From Neogale vison (lineage: Eukaryota; Chordata; Mammalia; Carnivora; Mustelidae): a stretch of DNA of 64,000 nt. Position 1 is the stretch's first letter, and the number at the start of each line of letters is the position of its first letter. The notes beneath the pieces were generated by a model, which ran no database searches, had not been told where the DNA came from, and saw nothing but the letters and a program-made list of their open reading frames with translations. Positions 21,674 through 32,506 of the stretch are shown piece after piece. The stretch spans positions 49,226,001 to 49,290,000 of the forward strand of contig NC_058095.1 in NCBI RefSeq assembly GCF_020171115.1, given 5' to 3'. The position numbers and the translations under genes are program-made.

Positions 21674-23220
21674 GCCCAGGGAACCGACTCTTTTTTCCCA
21701 GCGACTGCTATGCTTTCGCAGAGGTTTTCAGCTTGGCCTGAACCGCACTTCGCTGCTGCTTCCTCAGCAAGGCTTTGGGCGTTCGCTCTGTCGCGTCAGG
21801 GAAGGAGATCTGTGGGAGAGCTGGTGCCTCTTTGGGCTTTGCTCTCCCAGGCTCCATGGTCGCACCCTGGGTTCACCGTGCCAGGCTGAACTTCGCAGAC
21901 ACAGCCACCACCCTGCAGCAGCGTGCGTGGTCTAGGATGACACTCCCTGCCAACTGCCATCTCCTGGCGTAGTAAGGCTTGGCTTTTCGCTCTGGAGTTC
22001 AGGCGGACTCGGGGACTAGGCCAGTGCCTTCCCCATAGGAAAGGAGAGGCGACAGGAACCCTGCACAGCGCCCGTGCACTGGGATGGGGAGCTGTGGGGG
22101 CCTATACCCTCTTCTTCCCCGACACACCCCCTGCCACCCCCAACGCTGCCACCTCTTGGAGGAAGATGGCATCTGGCTGCCTTTTCTTCCAGGGAGCTGT
22201 ATCTGCGAGTTCTGGGTACGGCGCCTGGTGGCAAGCCCACGTCTGCCCTAGGGACAGGTGGCCTTGGAGATGCTGTCCCCTTGGGACAGGAGGCACACAG
22301 AACAGGCCTGCATTCTGCCCAGACTCCTTCCTCAGAGTGGAGTATGCGCGTCTGCCCTAGCCGTCCCCTCGTGTCTTCCTAAAGCCATGCTTTCGTCTCT
22401 ATGAACAGGGAGCGGGTGACACTTGTCTTGCCACCATCCCGCTGTTCTTCCCAGGGCAGGCTCTTCTGCTTTGCGACTGTTTCCCGACAACAAGGCCTAC
22501 GGCTCCTTCTCTTCTCACGGGGAAGCGTTCTGCTCCTTCCCCAGACATGCTCCCGGGGAGCACGGTGACAGCCGTGTCCCTATCCATAAGGCCCTTTCCA
22601 GATGTGCATCCACGCTTCTCTCGCAGGCAGTGGGGATGCTAGGGCCAAGAGAATTTCGCTCCATGCCTGTTTCTTCCACCGTGCTGCGCAGACTAGCTCA
22701 GGCAAGCAGGAGCAGCATCCCACAAAGCGACTCAGTTTTCCCAACGAATGCTGTGCTTTCCCAGTGCAGGAGCCTGGTGAAAGAGGATTTCGCTGTAGGG
22801 TGGTTTCTCCCAACTTGAGACTTGGCCTAGGCAAGCAGGAGCAGCAGCCCGCAGAACCGACTCTGATTTCTGAGCAAACGGAGAGGGTGACACTTGTCTT
22901 GCCACCTGCCCGCTACTATTGCAATGCATGCTCTCCTGTTTCATGACCTTTCCTTACTGTTTCTACAGGCACAACCACGCTTCTCTCTCAAGTAGAGTTG
23001 ATGCCCGGGACAAGAGGATTTCGCTCCATGCGGGTTTCTTACACCGTGCTTCAGAGACTATGTTCAGGCAAGCGGCCTCTGAATCGCACAGAACCGACTC
23101 TGTTTTCCCCAAGAATGCTGTGCTTTCCTAGAGGGAATGCCCAGGCAAGGAGGCTTTCGCTCTATGCGGGATTCTGCAACCGTGCTGCCAATACTAGGCT
23201 CAACCAAGCTGCAACAAGCA
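21674..23220 (+). repeat. Satellite unit 15, type h, 1,547 bp
   Basis: Counterpart of unit 8, with the same three-base loss (near 22,956). B1 (22654) broken (CCTG); B2 23019 and B3 23155 intact. Confidence 0.97.
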
Positions 23221-24766
23221 GCCCAGGGAATCGACTCTTTTTTCCCAGCGACTGCTATGCTTTCGCAGAGGTTTTCAGCTTGGCCTGAACCGCACTTCGC
23301 TGCTGCTTCCTCAGCAAGGCATTGGGCGTTTGCTCTGTCGCCTCAGGGAAGGAGATCTGTGGGAGAGCTGGTGCCTCTTTGGGCTTTGCTCTCCCAGGCT
23401 CCATGGTCTCACCCTGGGTTCACCGTGCCAGGCTGAACTTCGCAGACACAGCCACCACCCTGCAGCAGCGTGCGTGGTCTAGGATGACACTCCCTGCCAA
23501 CTGCCATCTCCTGGCGTAGTAAGGCTTGGCTTTTCGCTCTGGAGTTCAGGCGGACTCGGGGACTAGGCCAGTGCCTTCCCCATAGGAAAGGAGAGGCGAC
23601 AGGAACCCTGCACAGCGCCCGTGCACTGGGATGGGGAGCTGTGGGGGACTATACCCTCTTCTTCCCCGACACACCCCCTGCCACCCCCAACGCTGCCACC
23701 TCTTGGAGGAAGATGGCATCTGGCTGCCTTTTCTTCCAGGGAGCTGTATCTGCGAGTTCTGGGTATGGCGCCTGGTGGCAAGCCCATGTCTGCCCTAGGG
23801 ACAGGTGGCCTTGGAGATGCTGTCCCCTTGGGACAGGAGGCACACAGAACAGGCCTGCATTCTGCCCAGACCCTTCCTCAGAGTGGATTATGCGCGTCTG
23901 CCCTAGCTGTCCCCTCGTGTCTTCCTAAAGCCAGGCTTTCGTCTCTACGAATAGGGAGCGGGTGACACTTGTCTTGCCACCGTCCCGCTGTTCTTCCCAG
24001 GGCAGGCTCTCCTGCTTTGTGACTGTTTCACGACAATAAGGCCAACGGCTCCTTCTCTTCTCACGGGGAGGCGTTCTGCTCCTTCCCCAGACTTGCTCCC
24101 GGGAGCACGGTGACAGCCGTGTCTCTATCCTTAAGGCCCTTTCCAGATATGCATCCACGCTTCTCTCGCAGGCAGTGAGGATGCTAAGGTAAGAGAATTT
24201 CGGTCCATATGGGTTTCTTCCACCGTGCTGCGCAGACTAGCTCAGGCAAGCAGGAGCAGCATCCCACAAAGCGACTCAGATTTCCCAACGAATGCTGTGC
24301 TTTCCCAGTGCAGGAGCCTGGTGAAAGAGGATTTCGCTGTAGGGTGGTTTCTCCCAACTTGAGACTTGGTCTAGGCAAGCAGGAGCAGAAGCCCGCAGAA
24401 CCGACTCTGATTTCTGAGCAAACGGAGAGGGTGACACTTGTTTTGCCACCTGCCCGCTTCTATTGCAATGCATGCCCTCCTGTTTCATGACCTTTCATTA
24501 AGACTGTTTCTACAGGCACAACCACGCTTCTCTCTCAAGTAGAGGGGATGCCCGGGACAAGAGGAATTCGCTCCATGCGGGTTTCTTATACCGTGCTTCA
24601 GAGACTATGTTCAGGCAAGCGGCCTCTGAATCGCACAGAACCGACTCTGTTTTCCCCAAGAATGCTGTGCTTTCCTAGAGGGAATGCCCAGGCAAAGAGG
24701 CTTTCGCTCTATGCGGGATTCTGCCACCGTGCTGCCAGTACTAGGCTCAAGCAAGCAGCAACAGCA
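23221..24766 (+). repeat. Satellite unit 16, type a, 1,546 bp
   Basis: Counterpart of unit 9 until about 24,576. Private AAGGCATTGGG, ACAATAAGG, GATATGCAT. B1 (24198) broken; B2 24566 and B3 24702 intact. Confidence 0.97.
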
Positions 24767-26314
24767 GCCCAGGGAACCGACTCTTTTTTCCCAGCGACTG
24801 CTATGCTTTCGCAGAGGTTTTCAGCTTGGCCTGAACCGCACTTCGCTGCTGCTTCCTCAGCAAGGCTTTGGGCGTTCGCTCTGTCGCGTCAGGGAAGGAG
24901 ATCTGTGCGAGAGCTGGTGCCTCTTTGGGCTTTGCTCTCCCAGGCTCCATGGTCGCACCCTGGGTTCACCGTGCCAGGCTGAACTTCGCAGACACAGCCA
25001 CCAACCTGCAGCAGCGTGCGTGGTCTAGGATGACACTCCCTGCCAACTGCCATCTCCTGGCGTAGTAAGGCTTGGCTTTTCGCTCTGGAGTTCAGGCGGA
25101 CTCAGGGACTAGGCCAGTGCCTTCCCCATAGGAAAGGAGAGGCGACAGGAACCCTGCACAGCGCCCGTGCACTGGGATGTGGAGCTGTGGGGGACTATAC
25201 CCTCTTCTTCCCCGACACACCCCCTGCCACCCCCAACGTTGCCACCTCTTGGAGGAAGATGGCATCTGGCTGCCTTTTCTTCCAGGGAGCTGTATCTGCG
25301 AGTTCTGGGTATGGCGCCTGGTGGCAAGCCCACGTCTCCCTAGGGACAGGTGGCCTTGGAGATGCTGTCCCCTTGGGACAGGAGGCACACAGAACAGGCC
25401 TGCATTCTGCCCAGACTCCTTCCTCAGAGTGGAGTATGCGCGTCTGCCCTAGCCGTCCCCTCGTTTCTTCCTAAAGCCAGGCTTTCGTCTCTACGAACAG
25501 GGAGCGGGTGACACTTGTCTTGCCACCGTCCCGCTGTTCTTCCCAGGGCAGGCTCTCCTGCTTTGTGACTGTTTCACGACAACAAGGCCAACGGCTCCTT
25601 CTCTTCTCACGGGGAGGCGTTCTGCTCCTTCCCCAGACTTGCTCCCGGGGAGCACGGTGACAGCCGTGTCCCTATCCTTAAGGCCCTTTCCAGATGTTCA
25701 TCCACGCTTCTCTCGCAGGCAGTGAGGATGCTAGGGCCAAGAGAATTTCGCTCCATGCGGGTTTCTTCCACCGTGCTGCGCAGACTAGCTCAGGCAAGCA
25801 GAAGCAGCATCCCACAAAGCAACTCAGATTTCCCAACGAATGCTGTGCTTTCCCAGTGCAGGAGCCTGGTGAAAGAGGATTTCGCTGTAGGGTGGTTTCT
25901 CCCAACTTGAGACTTGGCCTAGGCAAGCAGGAGCAGCAGCCCGCAGAACCAACTCTGATTTCTGAGCAATAGGATAGGGTGACACTTGTCTTGCCACCTG
26001 CCCGCTACTATTGCAATGCATGCTCTCCAGTTTCATGACCTTTCATTAAGACTGTTTCTACAGGCACAACCACGCTTCTCTCTCAAGTAGAGGGGATGCC
26101 CGGGACAAGAGGATTTCGCTCCATGCGGGTTTCTTACACCGTGCTTCAGAGACTATGTTCAGGCAAGCGGCCTGTGAATCGCACAGAACCGACTCTGTTT
26201 TCCCCAAGAATGCTGTGCTTTCCTAGAGGGAATGCCCAGGCAAAGAGGCTTTCGCTCTATGCGGGATTCTGCCACCGTGCTGCCAATACTAGGCTCAAGC
26301 AAGCAGCAACAGCA
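24767..26314 (+). repeat. Satellite unit 17, type k, 1,548 bp
   Basis: One-base loss in ACGTCTCCC. Markers GGGATGTGG, CAACGTTGCC, GATGTTCAT, AATAGGATA, CTCTCCAGTT, GGCCTGTGAATC. B1 25746, B2 26114 and B3 26250 all intact. Confidence 0.97.
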
Positions 26315-27862
26315 GCCCAGGGAACCGACTCTTTTTTCCCAGCGACTGCTATGCTTTGGCAGAGGTTTTCAGCTTGGCCTGAACCGCACTTCGCTGCTGC
26401 TTCCTCAGCAAGGCTTTGGGCGTTCGCTCTGTCGCGTCAGGGAAGGAGATCTGTGGGAGAGCTGGTGCCTCTTTGGGCTTTGCTCTCCCAGGCTCCATGG
26501 TCGCACCCTGGGTTCACCGTGCCAGGCTGACGTCGCAGACACAGCCACCACCCTGCAGCAGCTTGCATGGTCTAGGATGACACTCCCTGCCAACTGCCAT
26601 CTCCTGGCGTAGTAAGGCTTGGCTTTTCGCTCTGGAGTTCAGGCGGACTCGGGGACTAGGCCAGTGCCTTCCCCATAGGAAAGGAGAGGCAACAGGAACC
26701 CTGCACAGCGCCCGTGCACTGGGATGGGGAGCTGTGGGGGACTATACCCTCTTCTTCCCCGACACACCCCCTGCCACTCCCAACGCTGCCACCTCTTGGA
26801 GGAAGATGGCATCTGGCTGCCTTTTCTTCCAGGGAGCTGTATCTGCGAGTTCTGGGTATGGCGCCTGGTGGCAAGCCCACGTCTGCCCTAGGGACAGGTG
26901 GCCTTGGAGATGCTGTCCCCTTGGGACAGGAGGCACACAGAACAGGCCTGCATTCTGCCCAGACTCCTTCCTCAGAGTGGAGTATGCGCGTCTGTCCTAG
27001 CCATCCCCTCGTGTCTTCCTAAAGCCAGGCTTTCGTGTCTACGAACAGGGAGCGGGTGACACTTGTCTTGCCACCGTCCCGCTGTTCTTCCCAGGGCAGG
27101 CTCTCCTGCTTTGTGACTGTTTCACGACAACAAGGCCAACGGCTCCTTCTCTTCTCACGGGGAGGCGTTCTGCTCCTTCCCCAGACTTGCTCCCGGGGAG
27201 CACGGTGACAGCCGTGTCCCTATCCTTAAGGCCCTTTCCAGATGTGCATCCACGCTTCTCTCGCAGGCAGTGAGGATGCTAGGGCCAAGAGAATTTCGCT
27301 CCATGCGGGTTTCTTCCACCGTGCTGCGCAGACTAGCTCAGGCAAGCAGCAGCAGCATCCCACAAAGCGACTCAGATTTCCCAACGAATGCTGTGCTTTC
27401 CCAGTGCAGGAGCCTGGTGAAAGAGGATTTCGCTGTAGGGTGGTTTCTCCCAACTTGAGACTTGGTCTAGGCAAGCAGGAACAGCAGCCCGCAGAACCGA
27501 CTCTGATTTCTGAGCAAACGGAGAGGGTGACACTTGTTTTGCCACATGCCCGCTTCTATTGCAATGCATGCCCTCCTGTTTCATGACCTTTCATTAAGAC
27601 TGTTTCTACAGGCACAACCACGCTTCTCTCTCAAGTAGAGGGGATGCCCGGGACAAGAGGAATTCGCTCCATGCGGGTTTCTTATACCGTGCTTCAGAGA
27701 CTATGTTCAGGCAAGCGGCCTCTGAATCGCACAGAACCGACTCAGTTTTCCCCAAGAATGCTGTGCTTTCCTAGAGGGAATGCCCAGGCAAAGTGGCTTT
27801 CGCTCTATGCGGGATTCTGCCACCGTGCTGCCAGTACTAGGCTCAAGCAAGCAGCAACAGCA
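26315..27862 (+). repeat. Satellite unit 18, type r, 1,548 bp
   Basis: One-base loss in GGCTGACGTCGC near 26,530, private. Also GCTTGCATGG, GCCACATGCCC, AAGTGGC. B1 27294, B2 27662 (first base A) and B3 27798 all intact. Confidence 0.97.
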
Positions 27863-29408
27863 GCCCAGGGAACCGACTCTTTTTTCCCAGCGACTGCTAT
27901 GCTTTCGCAGAGGTTTTCAGCTTGGCCTGAACCGCACTTCGCTGCTGCTTCCTCAGCAAGGCTTTGAGCGTTCGCTCTGTCACGTCAGGGAAGGAGATCT
28001 GTGGGAGAGCTGGTGCCTCTTTGGGCTTTGCTCTCCCAGGCTCCATGGTCGCACCCTGGGTTCACCGTGCCAGGCTGAACTTCGCAGACACATCCACCAC
28101 CCTGCAGCAGCGTGCGTGGTCTAGGATGACACTCCCTGCCAACTGCCATCTCCTGGCGTAGTAAGGCTTGGCTTTTCGCTCTGGAGTTCAGGCGGACTCG
28201 GGGACTAGGCCAGTGCCTTCCGCATAGGAAAGGAAACGCGACAGGAACCCTGCACAGCACCCGTGCACTGGGATGGGGAGCTGTGGGGGACTATACCCTC
28301 TTCTTCCCCGACACACCCCCTGCCACCCCCAACGCTGCCACCTCTTGGAGGAAGATGGCATCTGGCTGCCTTTTCTTCCAGGGAGCTGTATCTGCGAGTT
28401 CTGGGTATGGCGCCTGGTGGCAAGCCCATGTCTGCCCTAGGGACAGGTGGCCTTGGAAATGCTGTCCCCTTGGGACAGGAGGCACACAGAACAGGCCTGC
28501 ATTCTGCCCAGACCCTTCCTCAGAGTGGATTATGCGCGTCTGCCCTAGCTGTCCCCTCGTGTCTTCCTAAAGCCAGGCTTTCGTCTCTACGAATAGGGAG
28601 CGGGTGACACTTGTCTTGCCACCGTCCCGCTGTTCTTCCCAGGGCAGGCTCTCCTGCTTTGTGACTGTTTCACGACAACAAGGCCAACGGCTCCTTCTCT
28701 TCTCACGGGGAGGCGTTCTGCTCCTTCCCCAGACTTGCTCCCGGGAGCACGGTGACAGCCGTGTCTCTATCCTTAAGGCCCTTTCCAGATGTGCATCCAC
28801 GCTTCTCTCGCAGGCAGTGAGGATGCTAAGGTAAGAGAATTTCGGTCCATATTGGTTTCTTCCACCGTGCTGCGCAGACTAGCTCAGGCAAGCAGGAGCA
28901 GCATCCCACAAAGCGACTCAGATTTCCCAACGAATGCTGTGCTTTCCCAGTGCAGGAGCCTGGTGAAAGAGGATTTCGCTGTAGGGTGGTTTCTCCCAAC
29001 TTGAGACTTGGTCTAGGCAAGCAGGAGCAGCAGCCCGCAGAACCGACTCTGATTTCTGAGCAAACGGAGAGGGTGACACTTGTTTTGCCACCTGCCCGCT
29101 TCTATTGCAATGCATGCCCTCTTGTTTCATGACCTTTCATTAAGACTGTTTCTACAAGCACAACCACGCTTCTCTCTCAAGTAGAGGGGATGCCCGGGAC
29201 AAGAGGAATTCGCTCCATGCGGGTTTCTTATACCGTGCTTCAGAGACTATGTTCAGGCAAGCGGCCTCTGAATCGCACAGAACCGACTCTGTTTTCCCCA
29301 AGAATGCTGTGCTTTCCTAGAGGGAATGCCCAGGCAAAGAGGCTTTCGCTCTATGCGGGATTCTGCCACCGTGCTGCCAGTACTAGGCTCAAGCAAGCAG
29401 CAACAGCA
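27863..29408 (+). repeat. Satellite unit 19, type a, 1,546 bp
   Basis: Closest relative of unit 1. Private TTTGAGCG, GTCACGTC, GAAACGCG, TTGGAAATGC. B1 (28840) broken (TTGG); B2 29208 and B3 29344 intact. Confidence 0.97.
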
Positions 29409-30956
29409 GCCCAGGGAACCGACTCTTTTTTCCCAGCGACTGCTATGCTTTCGCAGAGGTTTTCAGCTTGGCCTGAACCGCACTTCGCTGCTGCTTCCTC
29501 AGCAAGGCTTTGGGCGTTCGCTCTGTCGCGTCAGGGAAGGAGATCTGTGGGAGAGCTGGTGCCTCTTTGGGCTTTGCTCTCCCAGGCTCCATGGTCGCAC
29601 CCTGGGTTCACCGTGCCAGGCTGAACTTCGCAGACACAGCCACCACCCTGCAGCAGCGTGCGTGGTCTAGGATGACACTCCCTGCCAACTGCCATCTCCT
29701 GGCGTAGTAAGGCTTGGCTTTTCGCTCTGGAGTTCAGGCGGACTCGGGGACTAGGCCAGTGCCTTCCCCATAGGAAAGGAGAGGCGACAGGAACCCTGCA
29801 CAGCGCCCGTGCACTGGGATGTGGAGCTGTGGGGGACTATACCCTCTTCTTCCCCGACACACCCCCTGCCACCCCCAACGCTGCCACCTCTTGGAGGAAG
29901 ATGGCATCTGGCTGCCTTTTCTTCCAGGGAGCTGTATCTGCGAGTTCTGGGTATGGCGCCTGGTGGCAAGCCCACGTCTCCCTAGGGACAGGTGGCCTTG
30001 GAGATGCTGTCCCCTTGGGACAGGAGGCACACAGAACAGGCCTGCATTCTGCCCAGACTCCTTCCTCAGAGTGGAGTATGCGCGTCTGCCCTAGCCGTCC
30101 CCTCGTGTCTTCCTAAAGCCAGGCTTTCGTCTCTACGAACAGGGAGCGGGTGACACTTGTCTTGCCACCGTCCCGCTGTTCTTCCCAGGGCAGGCTCTCC
30201 TGCTTTGTGACTGTTTCACGACAACAAGGCCAACGGCTCCTTCTCTTCTCACGGGGAGGCGTTCTGCTCCTTCCCCAGACTTGCTCCCGGGGAGCACGGT
30301 GACAGCCGTGTCCCTATCCTTAAGGCCCTTTCCAGATGTGCATCCACGCTTCTCTCGCAGGCAGTGAGGATGCTAGGGCCAAGAGAATTTCGCTCCATGC
30401 GGGTTTCTTCCACCGTGCTGCGCAGACTAGCTCAGGCAAGCAGAAGCAGCATCCCACAAAGCGACTCAGATTTCCCAACGAATGCTGTGCTTTCCCAGTG
30501 CAGGAGCCTGGTGAAAGAGGATTTCGCTGTAGGGTGGTTTCTCCCAACTTGAGACTTGGTCTAGGCAAGCAGGAGCAGCAGCCCTCAGAACCGACTCTGA
30601 TTTCTGAGCAAACGGAGAGGGTGACACTTGTCTTGCCACCTGCTCGCTACTATTGCAATGCTTGCTCTCCTGTTTCATGACCTTTCATTAAGACTGTTTC
30701 TACAGGCACAACCACGCTTCTCTCTCAAGTAGAGGGGATGCCCGGGACAAGAGGATTTCGCTCCATGCGGGTTTCTTACACCGTGCTTCAGAGACTATGT
30801 TCAGGCAAGCGGCCTCTGAATCGCACAGAACCGACTCTGTTATCCCCAAGAATGCTGTGCTTTCCTAGAGGGAATGCCCAGGCAAAGAGGCTTTCGCTCT
30901 ATGCGGGATTCTGCCACCGTGCTGCCAATACTAGGATCAAGCAAGCAGCAACAGCA
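29409..30956 (+). repeat. Satellite unit 20, type k, 1,548 bp
   Basis: One-base loss in ACGTCTCCC. Unlike unit 17 it has GCGACTC and lacks AATAGGATA. Private AATGCTTGC, CTGTTATCC, AGGATCAAG. B1 30388, B2 30756 and B3 30892 all intact. Confidence 0.97.
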
Positions 30957-32506
30957 GCCCAGGGAACCGACTCTTTTTTCCCAGCGACTGCTATGCTTTC
31001 GCAGAGGTTTTCAGCTTGGCCTGAACCGCACTTCGCTGCTGCTTCCTCAGCAAGGCTTTGGGCGTTCGCTCTGTCGCGTCAGGGAAGGAGATCTGTGGGA
31101 GAGCTGGTGCCTCTTTGGGCTTTGCTCTCCCAGGCTCCATGGTCGCACCCTGGGTTCACCGTGCCAGGCTGAACTTCGCAGACACAGCCACCACCCTGCA
31201 GCAGCGTGCGTGGTCTAGGATGACACTCCCTGCCAACTGCCATCTCCTGGCGTAGTAAGGCTTGGCTTTTCGCTCTGCAGTTCAGGCGGACTCGGGGACT
31301 AGGCCAGTGCCTTCCCCATAGGAAAGGAGAGGCGACAGGAACCCTGCACAGCGCCCGTACACTGGGATGGGGAGCTGTGGGGGACTATACCCTCTTCTTC
31401 CCCGACACACCCCCTGCCACCCCCAACGCTGCCACCTCTTGGAGGAAGAATGCATCTGGCTGCCTTTTCTTCCAGGGAGCTGTATCTGCGAGTTCTGGGT
31501 ATGGCGCCTGGTGGCAAGCCCACGTCTGCCCTAGGGACAGGTGGCCTTGGAGATGCTGTCCCCTTGGGACAGGAGGCACACACAACAGGCCTGCATTCTG
31601 CCCAGACTCCTTCCTCAGAGTGGAGTATGCGCGTCTGCCCTAGCCGTCCCCTCGTGTCTTCCTAAAGCCAGGCTTTCGTCTCTACGAACAGGGAGCGGGT
31701 GACACTTGTCTTGCCACCGTCCCACTGTTCTTCCCAGGGCAGGCTCTCCTGCTTTGCGACTGTTTCCCGACAACAAGGCCTACGGCTCCTTCTCTTCTCA
31801 CGGGGAGGCGTTCTGCTCCTTCCCCAGACATGCTCCCGGGGAGCACGGTGACAGCCGTGTCCCTATCCTTAAGGCCCTTTCCAGATGTGCATCCACGCTT
31901 CTCCCGCAGGCAGTGGGGATGCTAGGGCCAAGAGAATTTCGCTCCATGCCGGTTTCTTCCACCGTGCTGCGCAGACTAGCTCAGGCAAGCAGGAGCAGCA
32001 TCCCACAAAGCGACTCAGATTTCCAAACGAATGCTGTGCTTTCCCAGTGCAGGAGCCTGGTGAAAGAGGATTTCGCTGTAGGGTGGTTTCTCCCAACTTG
32101 AGACTTGGCCTAGGCAAGCAGGAGCAGCAGCCCGCAGAACCGACTCTGATTTCTGAGCAAACGGAGAGGGTGACACTTGTCTTGCCACCTGCCCGCTACT
32201 ATTGCAATGCATGCTCTCCTGTTTCATGACCTTTCCTTAAGACTGTTTCTACAGGCACAACCACGCTTCTCTCTCAAGTAGAGTTGATGCCCGGGACAAG
32301 AGGATTTCGCTCCATGCGGGTTTCTTACACCGTGCTTCAGAGAATATGTTCAGGCAAGCGGCCTCTGAATCGCACAGAACCGACTCTGTTTTCCCCAAGA
32401 ATGCTGTGCTTTCCTAGAGGGAATGCCCAGGCAAGGAGGCTTTCGCTCTATGCGGGATTCTGCAACCGTGCTGCCAATACTAGGCTCAACCAAGCTGCAA
32501 CAAGCA
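30957..32506 (+). repeat. Satellite unit 21, type h, 1,550 bp
   Basis: No three-base loss here, but the extra base at the right boundary. Markers GAAGAATGCATC, CACACACAAC, TTCCAAACG, GAATATGTTC. B1 (31937) broken (CCGG); B2 32305 and B3 32441 intact. Confidence 0.97.

Larger units (their letters stand above)
14656..24576 (+). repeat. Seven-unit higher-order repeat, copy B
   Basis: Second, directly adjacent copy of the t d f t d h a block. It lacks several private changes of copy A, such as TTAGCTC at B3 of unit 3, and has its own, for example AAGGCATTGGG near 23,320, ACAATAAGG near 24,036 and GATATGCAT near 24,148. Near 24,580 it diverges from copy A (TTATACC instead of TTACACC), which marks the right edge of the match. 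Confidence 0.87.

Noticed and set aside
26529..26536. CRE-like TGACGTCG in unit 18
   Set aside because: Created by a private one-base loss in one unit, without any promoter context.
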